Positions 10,824 to 21,196 of a DNA stretch of 64,000 nt are shown here, one piece after another. This stretch comes from Stomoxys calcitrans (lineage: Eukaryota > Arthropoda > Insecta > Diptera > Muscidae), in contig NC_081554.1 of the NCBI RefSeq assembly GCF_963082655.1, positions 61,214,095-61,278,094 of the forward strand. Direction: 5' to 3'. The notes beneath the pieces were generated by a model. The model saw only the letters and a list, made by a program, of their open reading frames with translations, was not told where the DNA came from and searched no databases. Made by a program: the position numbers and the translations under genes. How positions within the stretch are numbered: the stretch's first letter is position 1; the number at the start of each line of letters is the position of its first letter.

Positions 10824-11955
10824 TGGTCTTTTTGGTAGCCTTTTCCAAACATAGACCATATACGACACGGATGTCGAAAAGCGTAACATAAGGCACTATG
10901 TCGAATTTCAGCGAAATCGGATAATAAATGTGCTTTTTCTGGGGCCAAGACTTTAAATCGAGAGATATGTCTATATGGTAGCTATATCCAAGTCTGAACC
11001 GATCTGGCCCAAATTGAAGAGGGCTGTCGAAGGGCCTAACACAACTCACTGTCCCAAATTTCGGCGACATCGGACAGCTATATCCAAATCTGGACCGATC
11101 TGGGCCAAAGGACGACGAAGAGCCTAACACAGCTCACTGTCTAAGATTTCAGCGACATCTGACAATAAATGCTCCTTTTATGGTCGCAAAACCTAAAACC
11201 GAGAGATCGGTCTATATGGCAGCTATATCCAAATATGGACCGATACGTAGAAGTATCTTAAGGGGCTTAACTTAACTCACTGCCCAAATTTCGGCGAAAT
11301 CGGACAATAAATGCGCCTTTTATGGGCCCAAAACATTATATCGAGAGATCGGTACATATGGCAGCTATATCAAAATCTAGACATATCTGGGCCAAATTAA
11401 AAAAGAATGTTGAAGGGCCTAACAATCGGCGAAATCGGTCAATAAATGCGCCGTTTTAAAGGCCCAATACATTAAATCGAGTGATTGGTCTATATATCTA
11501 GGTCAAATTGCAAAAAGATGTCAAGGGGCCTAACACAATTCACTGCCCCAAATTTTGGCAAAATCGGACAATAAATGCGCCTTTTATGGACCCAATACCT
11601 TTAATCGAGAGATTGGTCTATATGACAGTTATATCCAAATCTTGACCGATCTGGGCCAAATTGAACTGGCATGTCGACCGGCCTTACACAACTCCCATAT
11701 TTCGGCAAAATTAGACAATAAATGCGCCTTTTATGAGCCCAAGACCTAACATCGAGAGATCGGTCTATATGGCAGCTATATCCAAATCAGAACCGATCTG
11801 GATCAAATTCAAGTGGGATGTCGACTAGTCTAACACAACACGCTGTCCCAAATTTCAGCAAAGTCGGATGGTAAAGGTGGCTTTTGTATGTCTAAGACCC
11901 TAAACCGGTGGATCGGTCTATATGGGGGCTATATCATCCCATCCTTCGGTGGTGG
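10824..11955 (-). mobile_element. HINE/DINE-1-like element (family B), truncated, nested in a LINE 3' UTR
   Basis: On the minus strand it starts TATACCCACCACCGAAGGAT and then jumps directly into the array (ATGATATAGCCCCC). About 230 bp present after the 5' end of the element at 7437 are therefore missing here. About seven degraded units follow. The minus-strand end lacks the terminal hairpin and stops at a word matching 9360-9380 of the family B element. The flanking LINE 3' UTR resumes on both sides (GCGCTCTAAAAACT / AAAAAGAAAATC), as in the uninterrupted relative at 28970-29010. Confidence 0.75.
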
Positions 11956-12695
11956 GTATAAAAAGAAAATCTATGTTAGAAATTCCGTGCTACTTACAAA
12001 ATCTTTAGTTGTTTTCCATGCCACGCCCCAAATTGGTTCCAGTCTGGTATTGTATCCCCACCAAAGTGCCGGTATCTGTTAGACGCGAAGCCGAGCAATG
12101 ACATAGGAAATGCTCCAGTATCTCATCATCTTCCCCGCATGCCTTACACACGCTCTCACTTGCCGTACCGATTTTGCATAAGTGAGCTCGTAGTGTTATG
12201 TGTCCCGTTATGACACCAAAAGCTCCTTCCTACTTCCATTCAGTAATAGCCCCGTCTGCTCATGATCTGAATTTTCACCGTCCTGCCGACCGTTTTGATG
12301 TTCTACAGGGTTGCATGCACATGCATTGCCCACGCTCTTAACTCGCACTGCGTCGACCCGAAAGGCTTCGGATTAACCAAGTTTATTGACGGCAGTCCTC
12401 TGGCCTTCACCGCCAAATCGTCTGCCCTTTCATTCCTCCTAACTTCGTTATGGCCCGGTACCCGAACGATGCGGATTTTGCCATCCTCAGAAAATGAGTT
12501 AATGTACTTGCTACACTGCAAGATTGTTTGTGATCTTACCGTCCTAGTTGTTATTGCCCTCATGGCAATTTTAGTGTCCGTAAAGATGTTCACACTCGAC
12601 GTCCTTGCCTTAGCACCACAACACCTCACGCATTTCGTGATCGCCCGGATCTCCGCCTGCAGGACCTTTTTATGGTCAGGCAGTCTAAAACAGAT

Positions 12696-13074
12696 ATACC
12701 GGCACGGGACAGCTGTGAGCACCACACATGCTGGAACATTGAGGTCTGATCTGTGTGGTGTTTATTACTCTTACGAGAAGCTTAGTTGCGAGCTACCGGG
12801 CGCGTTCACAGGTTGCGGATAGAGTAATGCTCCATACGGAGTAGCAGCAACGGCAATCGCGGACACTCAGCGGTATCGAACGGAGGGTCTCAGTCAGAGG
12901 CCGGGCGGCACCGGTTCTTCCACAAATACTTAGTGGCTATGATGCTCGATATGACAAAGCGGGTTATTGACGCGAACCATTTCTCGCGGCGATGGGTCCT
13001 TTGGACCGGAACGAGCTTGCTTATCTACAGGAGCATGACGAGGATCCCCATTTCCACATGCAAAAAAAAGAAAA
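12696..13074 (+). mobile_element. SINE-like retro-insertion with an A-rich tail and 8-bp target duplication
   Basis: A 379-bp insertion sits inside the RNase H sequence of the Jockey relic. The target word AAACAGAT is present on both sides (12688-12695 and 13075-13082). The uninterrupted relative at 29740-29750 has a single CTAAAACAGATTTCAGTCCC. The insert ends in an A-rich tail (CAAAAAAAAGAAAAAAAC). Its first 250 bp or so are shared with the 5' leader of the RTE-like LINE at 27252. No coding capacity. It is also present in copy 2 (43381-43755). Confidence 0.8.
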
Positions 13075-13235
13075 AAACAGATCTCAGTCCCTGGGTTTTC
13101 AATACAGACCTCCAGGTCCACTCTGTCCTCTAGCTTTGATCCATTCGTGTAACGTGATCTTCCAAATGACAATACTAGGGTTCCGTCAATCCAAGACTGT
13201 GCCGCTGGCAGCAGTGCCTCGCACTTGACCTTAAG

Positions 13236-13615
13236 CAGTGTGGTGGATTTACCAGGTCTAAAGCTGTATTGATAGGGCCCAATAATCTCATTGACTTCAG
13301 GTTTTAATCTTTCACATAGTTCGCTCGAGAGTATCTTGTATGCGATGGGGAGTAGACTTATTCTCTTTAGTTGGCACATTCCGTCTTATCTCCGTTCTTG
13401 TGTACGGGCCATAGTATGCTCAGGTTCCAATTATCGGGCATGCGTTCTTCTAGCTTAATTGTGCGCAGGCAAGCTGATGTATACGCCTTATCAGCGTGTC
13501 GCCTCCAGTCTTCAATAATTCAGCGGGTAACCGTCGGTTCCTGCTGCCTTGTTATTCTTCAGTCGGGTTACTGCTGCTTTGACCTCACTCTAACTAGGAG
13601 GTGTTTAAACCAGTG
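13236..13615 (-). pseudogene. RTE-like LINE reverse transcriptase, N-terminal part
   Basis: The minus strand gives AAVTRLKNNKAAGTDGYP in one frame, then SLLPIAYKILSSELCERLKP, EVNEIIGPYQYSFRPGKSTT in another. These are the first conserved blocks of a LINE reverse transcriptase of the type at 18250-19127. It is frameshifted near 13380. It joins Jockey-type RNase H sequence at about 13235, producing a short chimeric frame (SFRPGKSTTLLK then VKCEALLPAAQSW). I read this as a rearrangement junction, not a real fusion protein. Confidence 0.8.
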
Positions 13616-13639
13616 TTGCTAAAAAGATAATAGCTAAAA

Positions 13640-14095
13640 AATTACTCTTTAGATGCCATTGTGCTAAATTTCAGCGAAATCGGATAAGAATAACGCCTTC
13701 TAGAGGCTCTAGAAGTAAGATTGGTAGATCGGTTTGTGTGGGAGTTATATCAGGATATGAACCGATTCAGATCATATTAGACACGTATGTTGAAGGTTAA
13801 AGAAGAAATCGTTGGGTAAAATTTCAACCGCATCAGACAAGAACTGCGCCCTCTAGGGGCTCCAAAAATCTAATTGGGAGATCGGTTTATATAGGAGCTA
13901 CATCAATTTTTTTCCGATTCGAACAGTTCTTGGCACATCTGTTTATAGAATACATTTTCAGCTTAATTGGATAAGAATTGCTCATTGTAGAGGTTCAGGA
14001 AGTAGAATTGGGAGATCGGTTTACATGGGAACTATATCTTAATATAGACCGCCTAGCCTTACTCCTTTGAAAGCAAGCGTGTTTTCCACAGACAG
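13640..14095 (-). mobile_element. HINE fragment (family A type), internal units only
   Basis: Three degraded units on the minus strand contain the words ACCGATCT.CC and GGGCGCAATTCTTATCC, as in the array at 5964-6714. Neither terminus is present. Confidence 0.6.
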
Positions 14096-14103
14096 ACAGA
14101 CGG

Positions 14104-14975
14104 ATGGACAAGACTAGATCGACTTTAAATGTTATGTTTAGATATGGAACACTAATCACAAGAGAACATATGCTACTCGCCTATGCTGACGATATCGATA
14201 TCATAGGTCGGTCACCGGAAGTAGTAACTGCTGCCTTTGAAAGAATCGAAAGAGAGTCAGTGAAAATGGGTCTGGCAGTAAATGGATATAAGACGAAATG
14301 GATGGTTTCAACTCCCAAAAAGTCTTGCACAACCGAGCAGATAAAGAAAATGGAGAAATTTGGGAACCACACTTTGAGACAGTCAGTAACTTTATCCACC
14401 TCGGCACCGCAGTGACCGAAACGAATGACACCAGTTTTGAGATTAAGAGAAGAATATTACTGGCAAACAGATGCTACTTTGGACTAAGTAAGCAGTTTAG
14501 AAACAAGGCTACCTCTCGACAGACGAAGATTACACAATACAAGACACTGATACTACCCGTGCTGTTATATGGTTCTGAAGCATGGGTACTTGTGAAAGCA
14601 GATGAGGCAGTGCTTGGAGTATTTGAGAGAAAGATTCTTCGTAAAATATATGCACCAGTTTGCGTTAACGGACAATATAGGCGACGCATGAACCACGAGC
14701 TGTATGACGACGATAGCATAGTTACACGTATCAAAATACAACGGCTGCGTTGGCTAGGTCATGTTGTCAGAATGGATGAAGAAGCTCCAGCAAAGAAGTC
14801 TTTTGAAGGCAAACACGGTAGCACACACAAACCGGGAAGACCAAAAGCCCGATGGGTGAGACCTCGAAACTTGGTGTCAGAGATTTTAGAATGAGCACAG
14901 AAGATCGAGGCGTTTGGAACGCTGTTCTATCTTCGGCTAGTGGAACAAATATTCTGTCATAACCAATAAAAGTAA
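14104..14975 (+). pseudogene. RTE-like LINE reverse transcriptase, C-terminal part
   Basis: It begins with the catalytic block LLAYADDIDIIGRSPEVVTA (YADD at about 14180-14191), then KMGLAVNGYKTKWMVSTPKK. After a frameshift come NFIHLGTAVTETNDTSFEIK, QYKTLILPVLLYGSEAW, VFERKILRKIYAPVCVNGQY, RIKIQRLRWLGHVVRMDEEA and GRPKARW. The end of the protein is cut by a small deletion near 14853 that the copy-2 version (44740-45640) lacks. It finishes with a tail of AGTAAAGTAAAGT, a short microsatellite tail fitting RTE-type LINEs. Confidence 0.85.
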
Positions 14976-14981
14976 AGTAAA

Positions 14982-15060
14982 GTTTATATGGTCTTACACC
15001 AATATTTCAATGCGTTACGAACGGAATGACGAGGCACTAAGCCCTTATCTTATGATGGAG
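14982..15060 (-). mobile_element. HINE 5'-end fragment
   Basis: The minus strand reads as the 5' block of a HINE (CTCGTCATTCCGTTCGTAAC after a degraded sub-terminal repeat). It directly follows the LINE tail. Only this end is present. Confidence 0.5.
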
Positions 15061-17340
15061 TGTATGAAAACCTGATTACTCCACTCCAGAATGCATCCGT
15101 GAATCCGACCTTCTCATCATGTGCTAATATTTCAATTTTGCCGCATTCATGACATTACCATTGCTTGTTTTCGGCTTAAAACAGCTACATACAGCTTTCA
15201 AAACGCTAATAGCTGTAATTCCCTTGGGTTAGCAAATCCTCTTTTTGTTTTTAGTAGCTCCTAATATTTTTGGTTAGAGCTTCATGCGATACTAAATGAG
15301 TATAAATTGGGTTAATCAGAAAGAATGTTGCCACCAAATTATGTGTTTTAACAGCATGAACTCATTTTTGTTGTTGTTGGCGCTTTGTATCTTTTTTCAC
15401 AGGCTTTTCTAACTTTGCTTTGCTTTACTCATTCACTTTTTGGTTTCATTTTCATTTGGAATATATAGTCGGCATTGCAGTAAAAAAAGCCCATATAGCC
15501 GCATTACAAAGTTAAGCAAATTGCGTACAGACACTTAGGCAGACAGACACAGACGGACGGCCTAAAGGCCATGCAGACACACTGCCGACCAAAGAGAATC
15601 AAAGCTAAAAATTGCCTGGCAATCAGCCGAAAGAAGCTAAGGGATGCCATTAAGACCCAAATACGATTGAATGAAAAAAATAACCACAATTTTTGCGTTT
15701 CTGTGCTTTTTGGCGGTAAGAATACATATTTAATTTTTTCCCCTACTCCGCGGATAATGTCTCTATGGCCAAAGTTAATATTCCAAGTGGGCTAGGTAGG
15801 GGCGTTTTTGTCAGGTTCTTTTTTTTTTTTTAAATAAATTTCAATGTTTCCTCAGGGAAATAGTAAATATGGATGAGTGTGTGTGTGTGTGATGAGCGCT
15901 AATGTAAGTGGGAATGTTTGTTTCTACATTCTTTGGAAAATTGCCCAAAAACATGTTAGCGTAAACAGACACATATTTACACCCACACAGCCGCATTACA
16001 ATACCTATCATGGCATGATGGTGGTGTTGGGCACACTACTTTCGTTATTTCGTTTGTATTATAAGCAAATATTGATGCAAGGGATCTTGAATCGTATATA
16101 TTTCTGATAGGTGCTACATTGGAAGTAAATTTGAGCCATTTTAAATGTTTGTATAACAGTACAAAGCCATTGAAACAACAAATCAGCCAATTGCATCAGT
16201 GAACTGTAGCCTATTTCTAAGTCGGCTTTGCCTGACTACCGGCATTGCTTATCTTTTTCTATATCTGTATGATTGCGGATGCTGTTTTTGTTTTAAATCT
16301 TGAAAGGCGTGCACACACCTTTCTCTAGGGAGCAAAATGCGTGCTGCAGTAACTGGTAACTGGATAGGTTAGTTAAGGTTCAACGTAATTGGGTTTATTA
16401 CGCTACTCTCTCCCTTCTTTTTGGTACTTTCATTGGTGTGTTCTTTCCTTCTAAATTAAATTAAACAAATAACTCATGGTTTGGAATTTTAATATTTGCT
16501 TTGTATGTTGGTGGTGGCTCTTTCAAGAAATTGCCATGAAGTTAAATATGCCAAATTGAAGGTAAAGTTGATTTTCCACTTTGGTTAATCCATTTGTGGT
16601 GTTCTAGTTAAATAATAATACTGTGACAGCCTTAATGAGACGACACACAATGGAATTGAAATAGAGATGGGATGAAAAGTGGTAAAAGTATGCATACTTA
16701 CCAAGGTTAAGGGAATGTAAAGGCATTTAACAAAGGAAGTTGAAGTGAAAATCCACAGTAACCCCCCAAAAATAGAATATTTTGATGCTCAAACAATAGG
16801 TGGAGTAGAGCTTAACAATAAGGATTCGCATCACTCACTGATTTCTAAAGCAGAAACAGTGAATTTTTTCAAGGGCTGGAATACTCTAAGTCATATCATT
16901 GATAAAAATCCAGCTAAAAATTTGTATGTTAAGCTATGAAGAAAAAGTTCTTGGTCTGGGGGAAGGAAATTCTAAATTATGGTGATGGTAATAGGTAGAT
17001 AGTAGGCAAACAGCTCAAAAATCCAAAACGATTTAGAGTTCCAGCAAAGTGATTCAGAGTCAAACCTTTATTCTGGAGGGACAAACCTTTTTTCTGGCAC
17101 TTTTGTATTAAACCATTTCCGAAGAGTCCCCGTTTTTGTGATTTATCTCAGATATATTTCTAAGGAGAGACTCCAGGCAGTGTACTGCGGAGGTAGACAA
17201 AATCGGAACATGAGCGAAGGAAGCGAGCACGACCCCTGAGTCTCCATGGTGGACTGTGACCTACAAAAGGATGCCACATTCATCACGGAAGGGGAAGATG
17301 TTCGTTGAGAATGGTATGGAGCCTCCCTCTTGCGTTAGAG
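15061..17340. other. Longest non-repeat-looking stretch; no gene recognised
   Basis: This sequence does not match the HINE or LINE families seen elsewhere in the window, except its duplicate at 45720-48010. It contains a short GT microsatellite (about 15876-15892, longer in copy 2) and AT-rich runs. Short frames at 15571-15795 and 16745-16939 are not preserved with coding-like differences between copies (the first acquires a stop in copy 2). It could be intronic or intergenic host DNA. I cannot assign a gene. Confidence 0.45.
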
Positions 17341-17344
17341 TGGC

Positions 17345-18240
17345 AAGGAAGCACAACAGAGTTAACTTATGCAGTCATCAATATCGGCAGTGCATCCGGT
17401 AGGGTTCCACCAGATCATGGGTCCCAAGTAGAGCATGGTTAACGAGCGAATTTTCGAACATGTGTGGAACTCTGTGGAGAATCCACCAATACAAATAATG
17501 AGGGTCATCTTTGCGCTGCGTTTTGCGTCGACGGAATGTATTGATACCGTCAAACAGCTCTTCGGAGGTATCCACGCGCCCTGGGAAGGCTCAAAGCTCG
17601 ACCTGGTGAGAAAGATGGACTTCCCCCCGCCCACAAAGTCGGCGGTCTTCATTAAGGGATGCGACAGTAAATTTGCGACGGAACGCATGTTGGGATTATT
17701 GGGCAAGCAAAAACAATGTATGGTCGCAGAGAAGTGGGAGGTGTTCCACAGGGAGTAGAAGGAGGAAGGAACTCTCTTTGTGGTTGGCACTGACCAAGTC
17801 TCCGCGACAAGTTTGGCTAAGACTTAAGGCGTGGCGCACAACGGGAGTAAGGCTGTCTTTTTCAAGGTTGATAAGACTAGGATAGGCAGTAATCCTCATA
17901 TTGCGAAATTGGGCCGGGCAGTGGCAGATGACTCAGTACCACCCAACAAACAGGGGGCTGACGACGAGACAATCACCATTTTTCTCCATATTGGAAATAC
18001 AAAAACAACGACAGCGCAGGGGGGAGAGACCTAAATCAGGCCGTGCAGTGGCAGATGACTCAACCCAACAAACCCAACAAACAGGGGGCTGATGACGAGA
18101 CAATCACCGTCTCTTTCAATATTGGAAAGACTAGGATAAGCAAAGATCCTACTTCTAAAACAACGACAGTGCAGGGAGGAGAGACCCAACATAGCCTAAC
18201 AAACAGGAAATCGACGATAGGCTAGGATAGGCAAAGAACC
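17345..18240 (+). pseudogene. LINE ORF1 (gag-like, DUF4780-type) relic
   Basis: From 17435 the plus strand reads MVNERIFEHVWNSVENPPIQ, IMRVIFALRFASTECIDTVK, QLFGGIHAPWEGSKLDLVRK, later SAVFIKGCDSKFATERMLGL and EKWEVFHRE, then a stop. Reading resumes in other frames with TLFVVGTDQVSATSLAK, AHNGSKAVFFKV and a polar DDETITIFLHI tail that is partly repeated (17925-18035 and 18045-18190). The hydrophobic blocks resemble ORF1 proteins of Jockey-type LINEs. Stops and the repeated tail indicate a dead copy. No ORF2 follows in the same orientation. Confidence 0.6.
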
Positions 18241-18249
18241 TAATACGAC

Positions 18250-19127
18250 AAGATCAGGCAGTGCTTACTTACTTTAATTGGCTATGACAGAACATTTATT
18301 CCACTAGCCGAACGTAGAATAGCGTTTCAAGCGTCTCGATGATAGGGCCCAATTATCTCATTGACTTAAGGTTTTAATATTTTGCACAGTATGCTCGAGA
18401 GTATCTTGTATGCGATGGGGAGGAGACTTTTGCCTCTGTAGTTGGCACATTCCATCTTGTCTCCTTTCTTGTGTAGGGGACATAGTATGCTGAGGTTCCA
18501 ATCATTGGGTATGCGTTCTTTTAGCCAGATTGCGCAAATAAGCTGATGCATACGCCTTATTAGCGTGTCGCCTCCGGTCTTAAATAGTTCAGCGAGTAAC
18601 CTGTCAGCTCCTGCTGCCTTATTGTTCTTTAGTCGTGTCACTGCTACTTGCACCTCATTCTGACTAGGAGGTAAACATTCTATATCATCATCATTAATTG
18701 GTTTTGCGGTAACCTCTTCGCCGCAAACGTCGGACACTAGTAGTTGGCTAAAATGTTATTTTCACATTTTCAGCATGCTATCTGTGTCAGTTACCATATT
18801 TCTTTCTTTGTCTCTGCAGGAGGATGTGCCTGCACCAAAGCCATGGGTTTGATGTTTAATTCTTTGGTGGAATTTCCGAACTTCATTCTGACTCCTGTAC
18901 ATCTAAATTCGCTCACATTCACGTCTTTCCAGTTTTTTTTCTTTTTGCGGAATAGACGTTTCTTCTCTTTCCTTTTCTCCCGATACCTCTCCTTCACCTG
19001 GCGCATTGCTACTGATTGCAGGGTTGCTCTTGGCCGTACCATGGGTTTCTAGGGGGAGGCTTCCAGTATCCAAGTATGTATTTCGCGGCATTTTCCATGG
19101 AATGGGCAATGGGCACTGCAGCATTAT
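18250..19127 (-). pseudogene. RTE-like LINE ORF2 relic (linker and start of RT) with an internal deletion to the 3' end
   Basis: On the minus strand, linker sequence (EKKRLFRKKKKNWKDV, RECERI in overlapping frames, 19124-18790) leads to SDVCGEEVTAKPINDDDIEC and LPPSQNEVQVAVTRLKNNKA, AGADRLLAELFKTGGDTLIR, RMHQLICAIWLKERIPNDWN and SLLPIAYKILSSILCKILKP (18737-18366). A jump follows, straight to the element 3' end near 18330-18260 (CCAATTAAAGTAAGTAAG). RT blocks including YADD are deleted. In copy 2 a Transib element is inserted at the upstream border of this relic. Confidence 0.85.
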
Positions 19128-19129
19128 AT

Positions 19130-19134
19130 CATCG
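19130..19134. other. Empty (pre-insertion) site of the Transib-like element
   Basis: The word CATCG occurs once here, in GCATTATATCATCGGCACAA. In copy 2 the same word is doubled, at 49800-49804 and 55154-55158, on the two sides of the transposon. No footprint bases are present, so this copy either never had the insertion or was repaired perfectly. Confidence 0.95.
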
Positions 19135-19455
19135 GCACAAGGAGTGCTTTCATCAAGCAGTTGGGTCAGTCGAGTGGAGAATCCACGGACCTGCCCTTAA
19201 TATATGCATGCTGATAGCGAGAGAAGTAAGATGTCCTTAACTCTCTTCTAATATGACGGTCAAAAATCCTCTCAAGCTTCTTGTCAAAAAAAGATGAGTT
19301 ACTAATCGGTCTAAAATTCCTTCGCCGAACTGTGCTGCAGCTTTTACGCCTTGTGAATAAAAACTACCTCAACCCTCCTCCAAGATTTGGGAACATAGGC
19401 AAAACTTTTACATGCCCTAAATACTTGTATGAAGGTATAGCAGCCCGGACAATTT
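19135..19455 (-). pseudogene. Jockey-type reverse transcriptase fragment
   Basis: The minus strand gives FRACKSFAYVPKSWRRVEVV, FIHKA, then (frame-shifted) KEF.TD and a conserved pattern ending QHAYIKGRSVDSPLDQLL-like. This is the early RT palm of Jockey-type ORF2. It is short, frameshifted, and continues at 55159-55480 in copy 2. Confidence 0.65.
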
Positions 19456-19459
19456 TTTG

Positions 19460-19710
19460 AAATGCCGTCGTTTTTCGGCCTAGAGACGAAGCCTAGTGAA
19501 ATTAGAAAAAATCGGTTCAGATCTGGATATAGCTCCCATATATATGTTCGTCCAATTTTCAGTAATAATGCAATAACATGGTCATTTGCTAACCGATTCT
19601 CTAGAAATTTGGCAGAATGGATTTTACGACTCTCGGCATTACTGGTGAATTTCATGGAAATCGGTTCAGATTTAGATATAGCTCTCATATATATTATTCG
19701 TCAGCGGAAG
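19460..19710 (+). mobile_element. HINE fragment (family C)
   Basis: It shares TTTTCGGCCTAGA, ATCGGTTCAGATCTGGATAT, AGCTCCCATATATATGTTCG with the full element at 22347-23654. About one and a half units are present, and no termini. Confidence 0.65.
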
Positions 19711-19716
19711 TTTGTT

Positions 19717-20290
19717 CCTGTTCCATAATGGAATGTTTATGAGCAAATTTGCAAGACCTCACTCTCACCAAACTGGTGGATAAAGTGATTCCAACGTTCC
19801 GACAAAAATAAAATCAGGTCTTCCGTGGAGCAATTTCTTCGTTTCCTGTTGTTTCCTGTTCCGTAAGGGAATGTTTATGAGCAAATTTGCAAGACCTCAC
19901 TCTCACCAAACTGGTGGATAAAGTGATTCCAACGTTCCGACAAAAATAAAATCGGGTCTTCCGTGGAACAATTTCTTCGTAACTCTTACTGTCGGTTGCT
20001 AAGAGTACCGCATGATATACATTTTGATCAGTGATTGATCCAAGTGTGAACGGTGTCCAGTTTCGCGACACCTGTTTGTGGATAAATCTCACATGGCTGA
20101 ATTCCTTACAAATATGTCACCAACAAAAATGGTGAAGGGTAGGTAATCAGGCTGGCTTAGACACATTGTGGCCATTGTGATGCCACATTAACGAATGATC
20201 TAAGCCTCGGATGGGAATCGAACTTCCAACTCTAACATTGGTAATCCAAGCTTGCTACTAAGTCAGCTAACAAGGCGTTTAGCTATTACA
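19717..20290 (-). mobile_element. tRNA-derived SINE-like sequence with a 138-bp tandem duplication
   Basis: On the minus strand an A-box-like GTTAGCTGACTTAGTAGCAA and a B-box-like AAGTTCGATTCCCATCC (20215-20290) precede a body that contains CGACACCTG and GAACGGTG. At the far end a 138-bp unit is doubled (the word GAATGTTTATGAGCAAATTT starts at 19731 and 19869). It could alternatively be a tRNA pseudogene next to an unrelated repeat. Confidence 0.5.
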
Positions 20291-21196
20291 ACATCCTTGC
20301 TTTTCCCTTAATATCACCAGATCGTTGTATGAGAACTTTTTATATCACAATATATTCCGTCATAATCAAAGTGTTCTCTATTACTTCAGCTTTGAATGGT
20401 GTGTACGTATGCGTATAACAAAGTCATTTGATCTATGTCTTATCTAAGATTTTCTCATTTGAACATGCTGGTGCAATGAATTCATAATAAAGTACTTTTG
20501 CCGACAACTTTCTCCATATCCGTAGAGCTTAGTTCATAAAAGTTTATCATTTCGTTTTTATTTTCATAATCCTATTTATCTAATACACATAACATCTAGG
20601 GAATAGAGCCGTACTGCCAATGGCCAAATTGAAGTAAGCTCTTCGCTGTAGTACCACTGTTACCTGTATTAGGTGCAGCAATTGCACTTCGCGCTATCAC
20701 AACCAACAGCATTTGAAAGAGAGATAATAAAATTAATGGACTTGAAAAACGTGAACGACAAAAATTGAGTGAACCAACTACAACAACAACAAGACTATCA
20801 GAGGTTGCACAAAATCAAGCTACGGCACTCTGATATAGACCAACCACATTCTATGGGCTCCATTCAAGCAATGACTTCCATGGCAGAAGGTAAAGTGCGG
20901 AAGTTGCATCGTAAAAGTTTTATTAAAATGACACAAGGTACACACGAACACACACAACACACCCCCGTCGACCACATTTACACAACCGAACCGGTAAGGA
21001 AGTATGTGTGTACGTATGCAGGGGTGTTGGCTTTTGGCTGAGGAAACAAAACCACAAATGACAAACAAAGAAAAAACCGGGGCGAAAAACACACAGAAAA
21101 CGTACACACACACACGCATTCACCCAGTGCATCAACATTAAATATATAGCAGCACTTTTATACTTCCACTTTTATTGGGGAGGATCTGGTTGGATC
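20291..21196. other. Non-coding stretch, no recognised feature
   Basis: AT-rich. It contains one short plus-strand frame (20769-21041) that is nearly unchanged in copy 2 but lies within the near-identical tract, so its conservation is not informative. A CA-rich stretch lies around 20938-20965 and 21090-21116. Confidence 0.45.

Larger units (their letters stand above)
10720..13235 (-). pseudogene. Jockey-type LINE 3' half (RNase H, tail, 3' UTR) with two nested insertions
   Basis: The minus-strand order is: connection end and RNase H start (13235-13083), a nested SINE-like insertion (13074-12696), rest of RNase H (12695-12303), C-terminal tail and 3' UTR (12290-11956), a nested HINE (11955-10824), then the 3' end with TAACCTAACCTAA (10720-10823). 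RNase H motifs are RYTNGSKLEDRVDL (the usual first Asp of the TDGS motif is Asn), VLQAEIRAIT (Glu), NIFTDTKIAMRAI (Asp) and VPGHNEVRRNERADDLA. Frame breaks and the Asn make it inactive. At its 5' side it is fused to RTE-like sequence at about 13236. Confidence 0.85.

Noticed and set aside
13000..13379. Possible fusion protein joining RT blocks to RNase H (minus strand)
   Set aside because: The RT part is RTE-like and the RNase H part Jockey-like. The join lies at a rearrangement point and the frame is broken on both sides.
17362..17790. 142-residue minus-strand frame
   Set aside because: It is antisense to the LINE ORF1 relic, whose plus-strand blocks are recognisable.
18744..19052. 102-residue plus-strand hydrophobic frame
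   Set aside because: It is antisense to the Lys/Arg-rich linker of the RTE-like relic, which naturally gives Phe/Ser/Leu-rich shadows.
20215..20290. Functional tRNA gene on the minus strand
   Set aside because: Box-like words are present, but no complete cloverleaf or acceptor stem could be built. A SINE head is likelier.
20769..21041. Gln-rich 90-residue frame conserved in both copies
   Set aside because: It lies in the near-identical tract, so conservation carries no coding signal. No start context or motif supports a gene.
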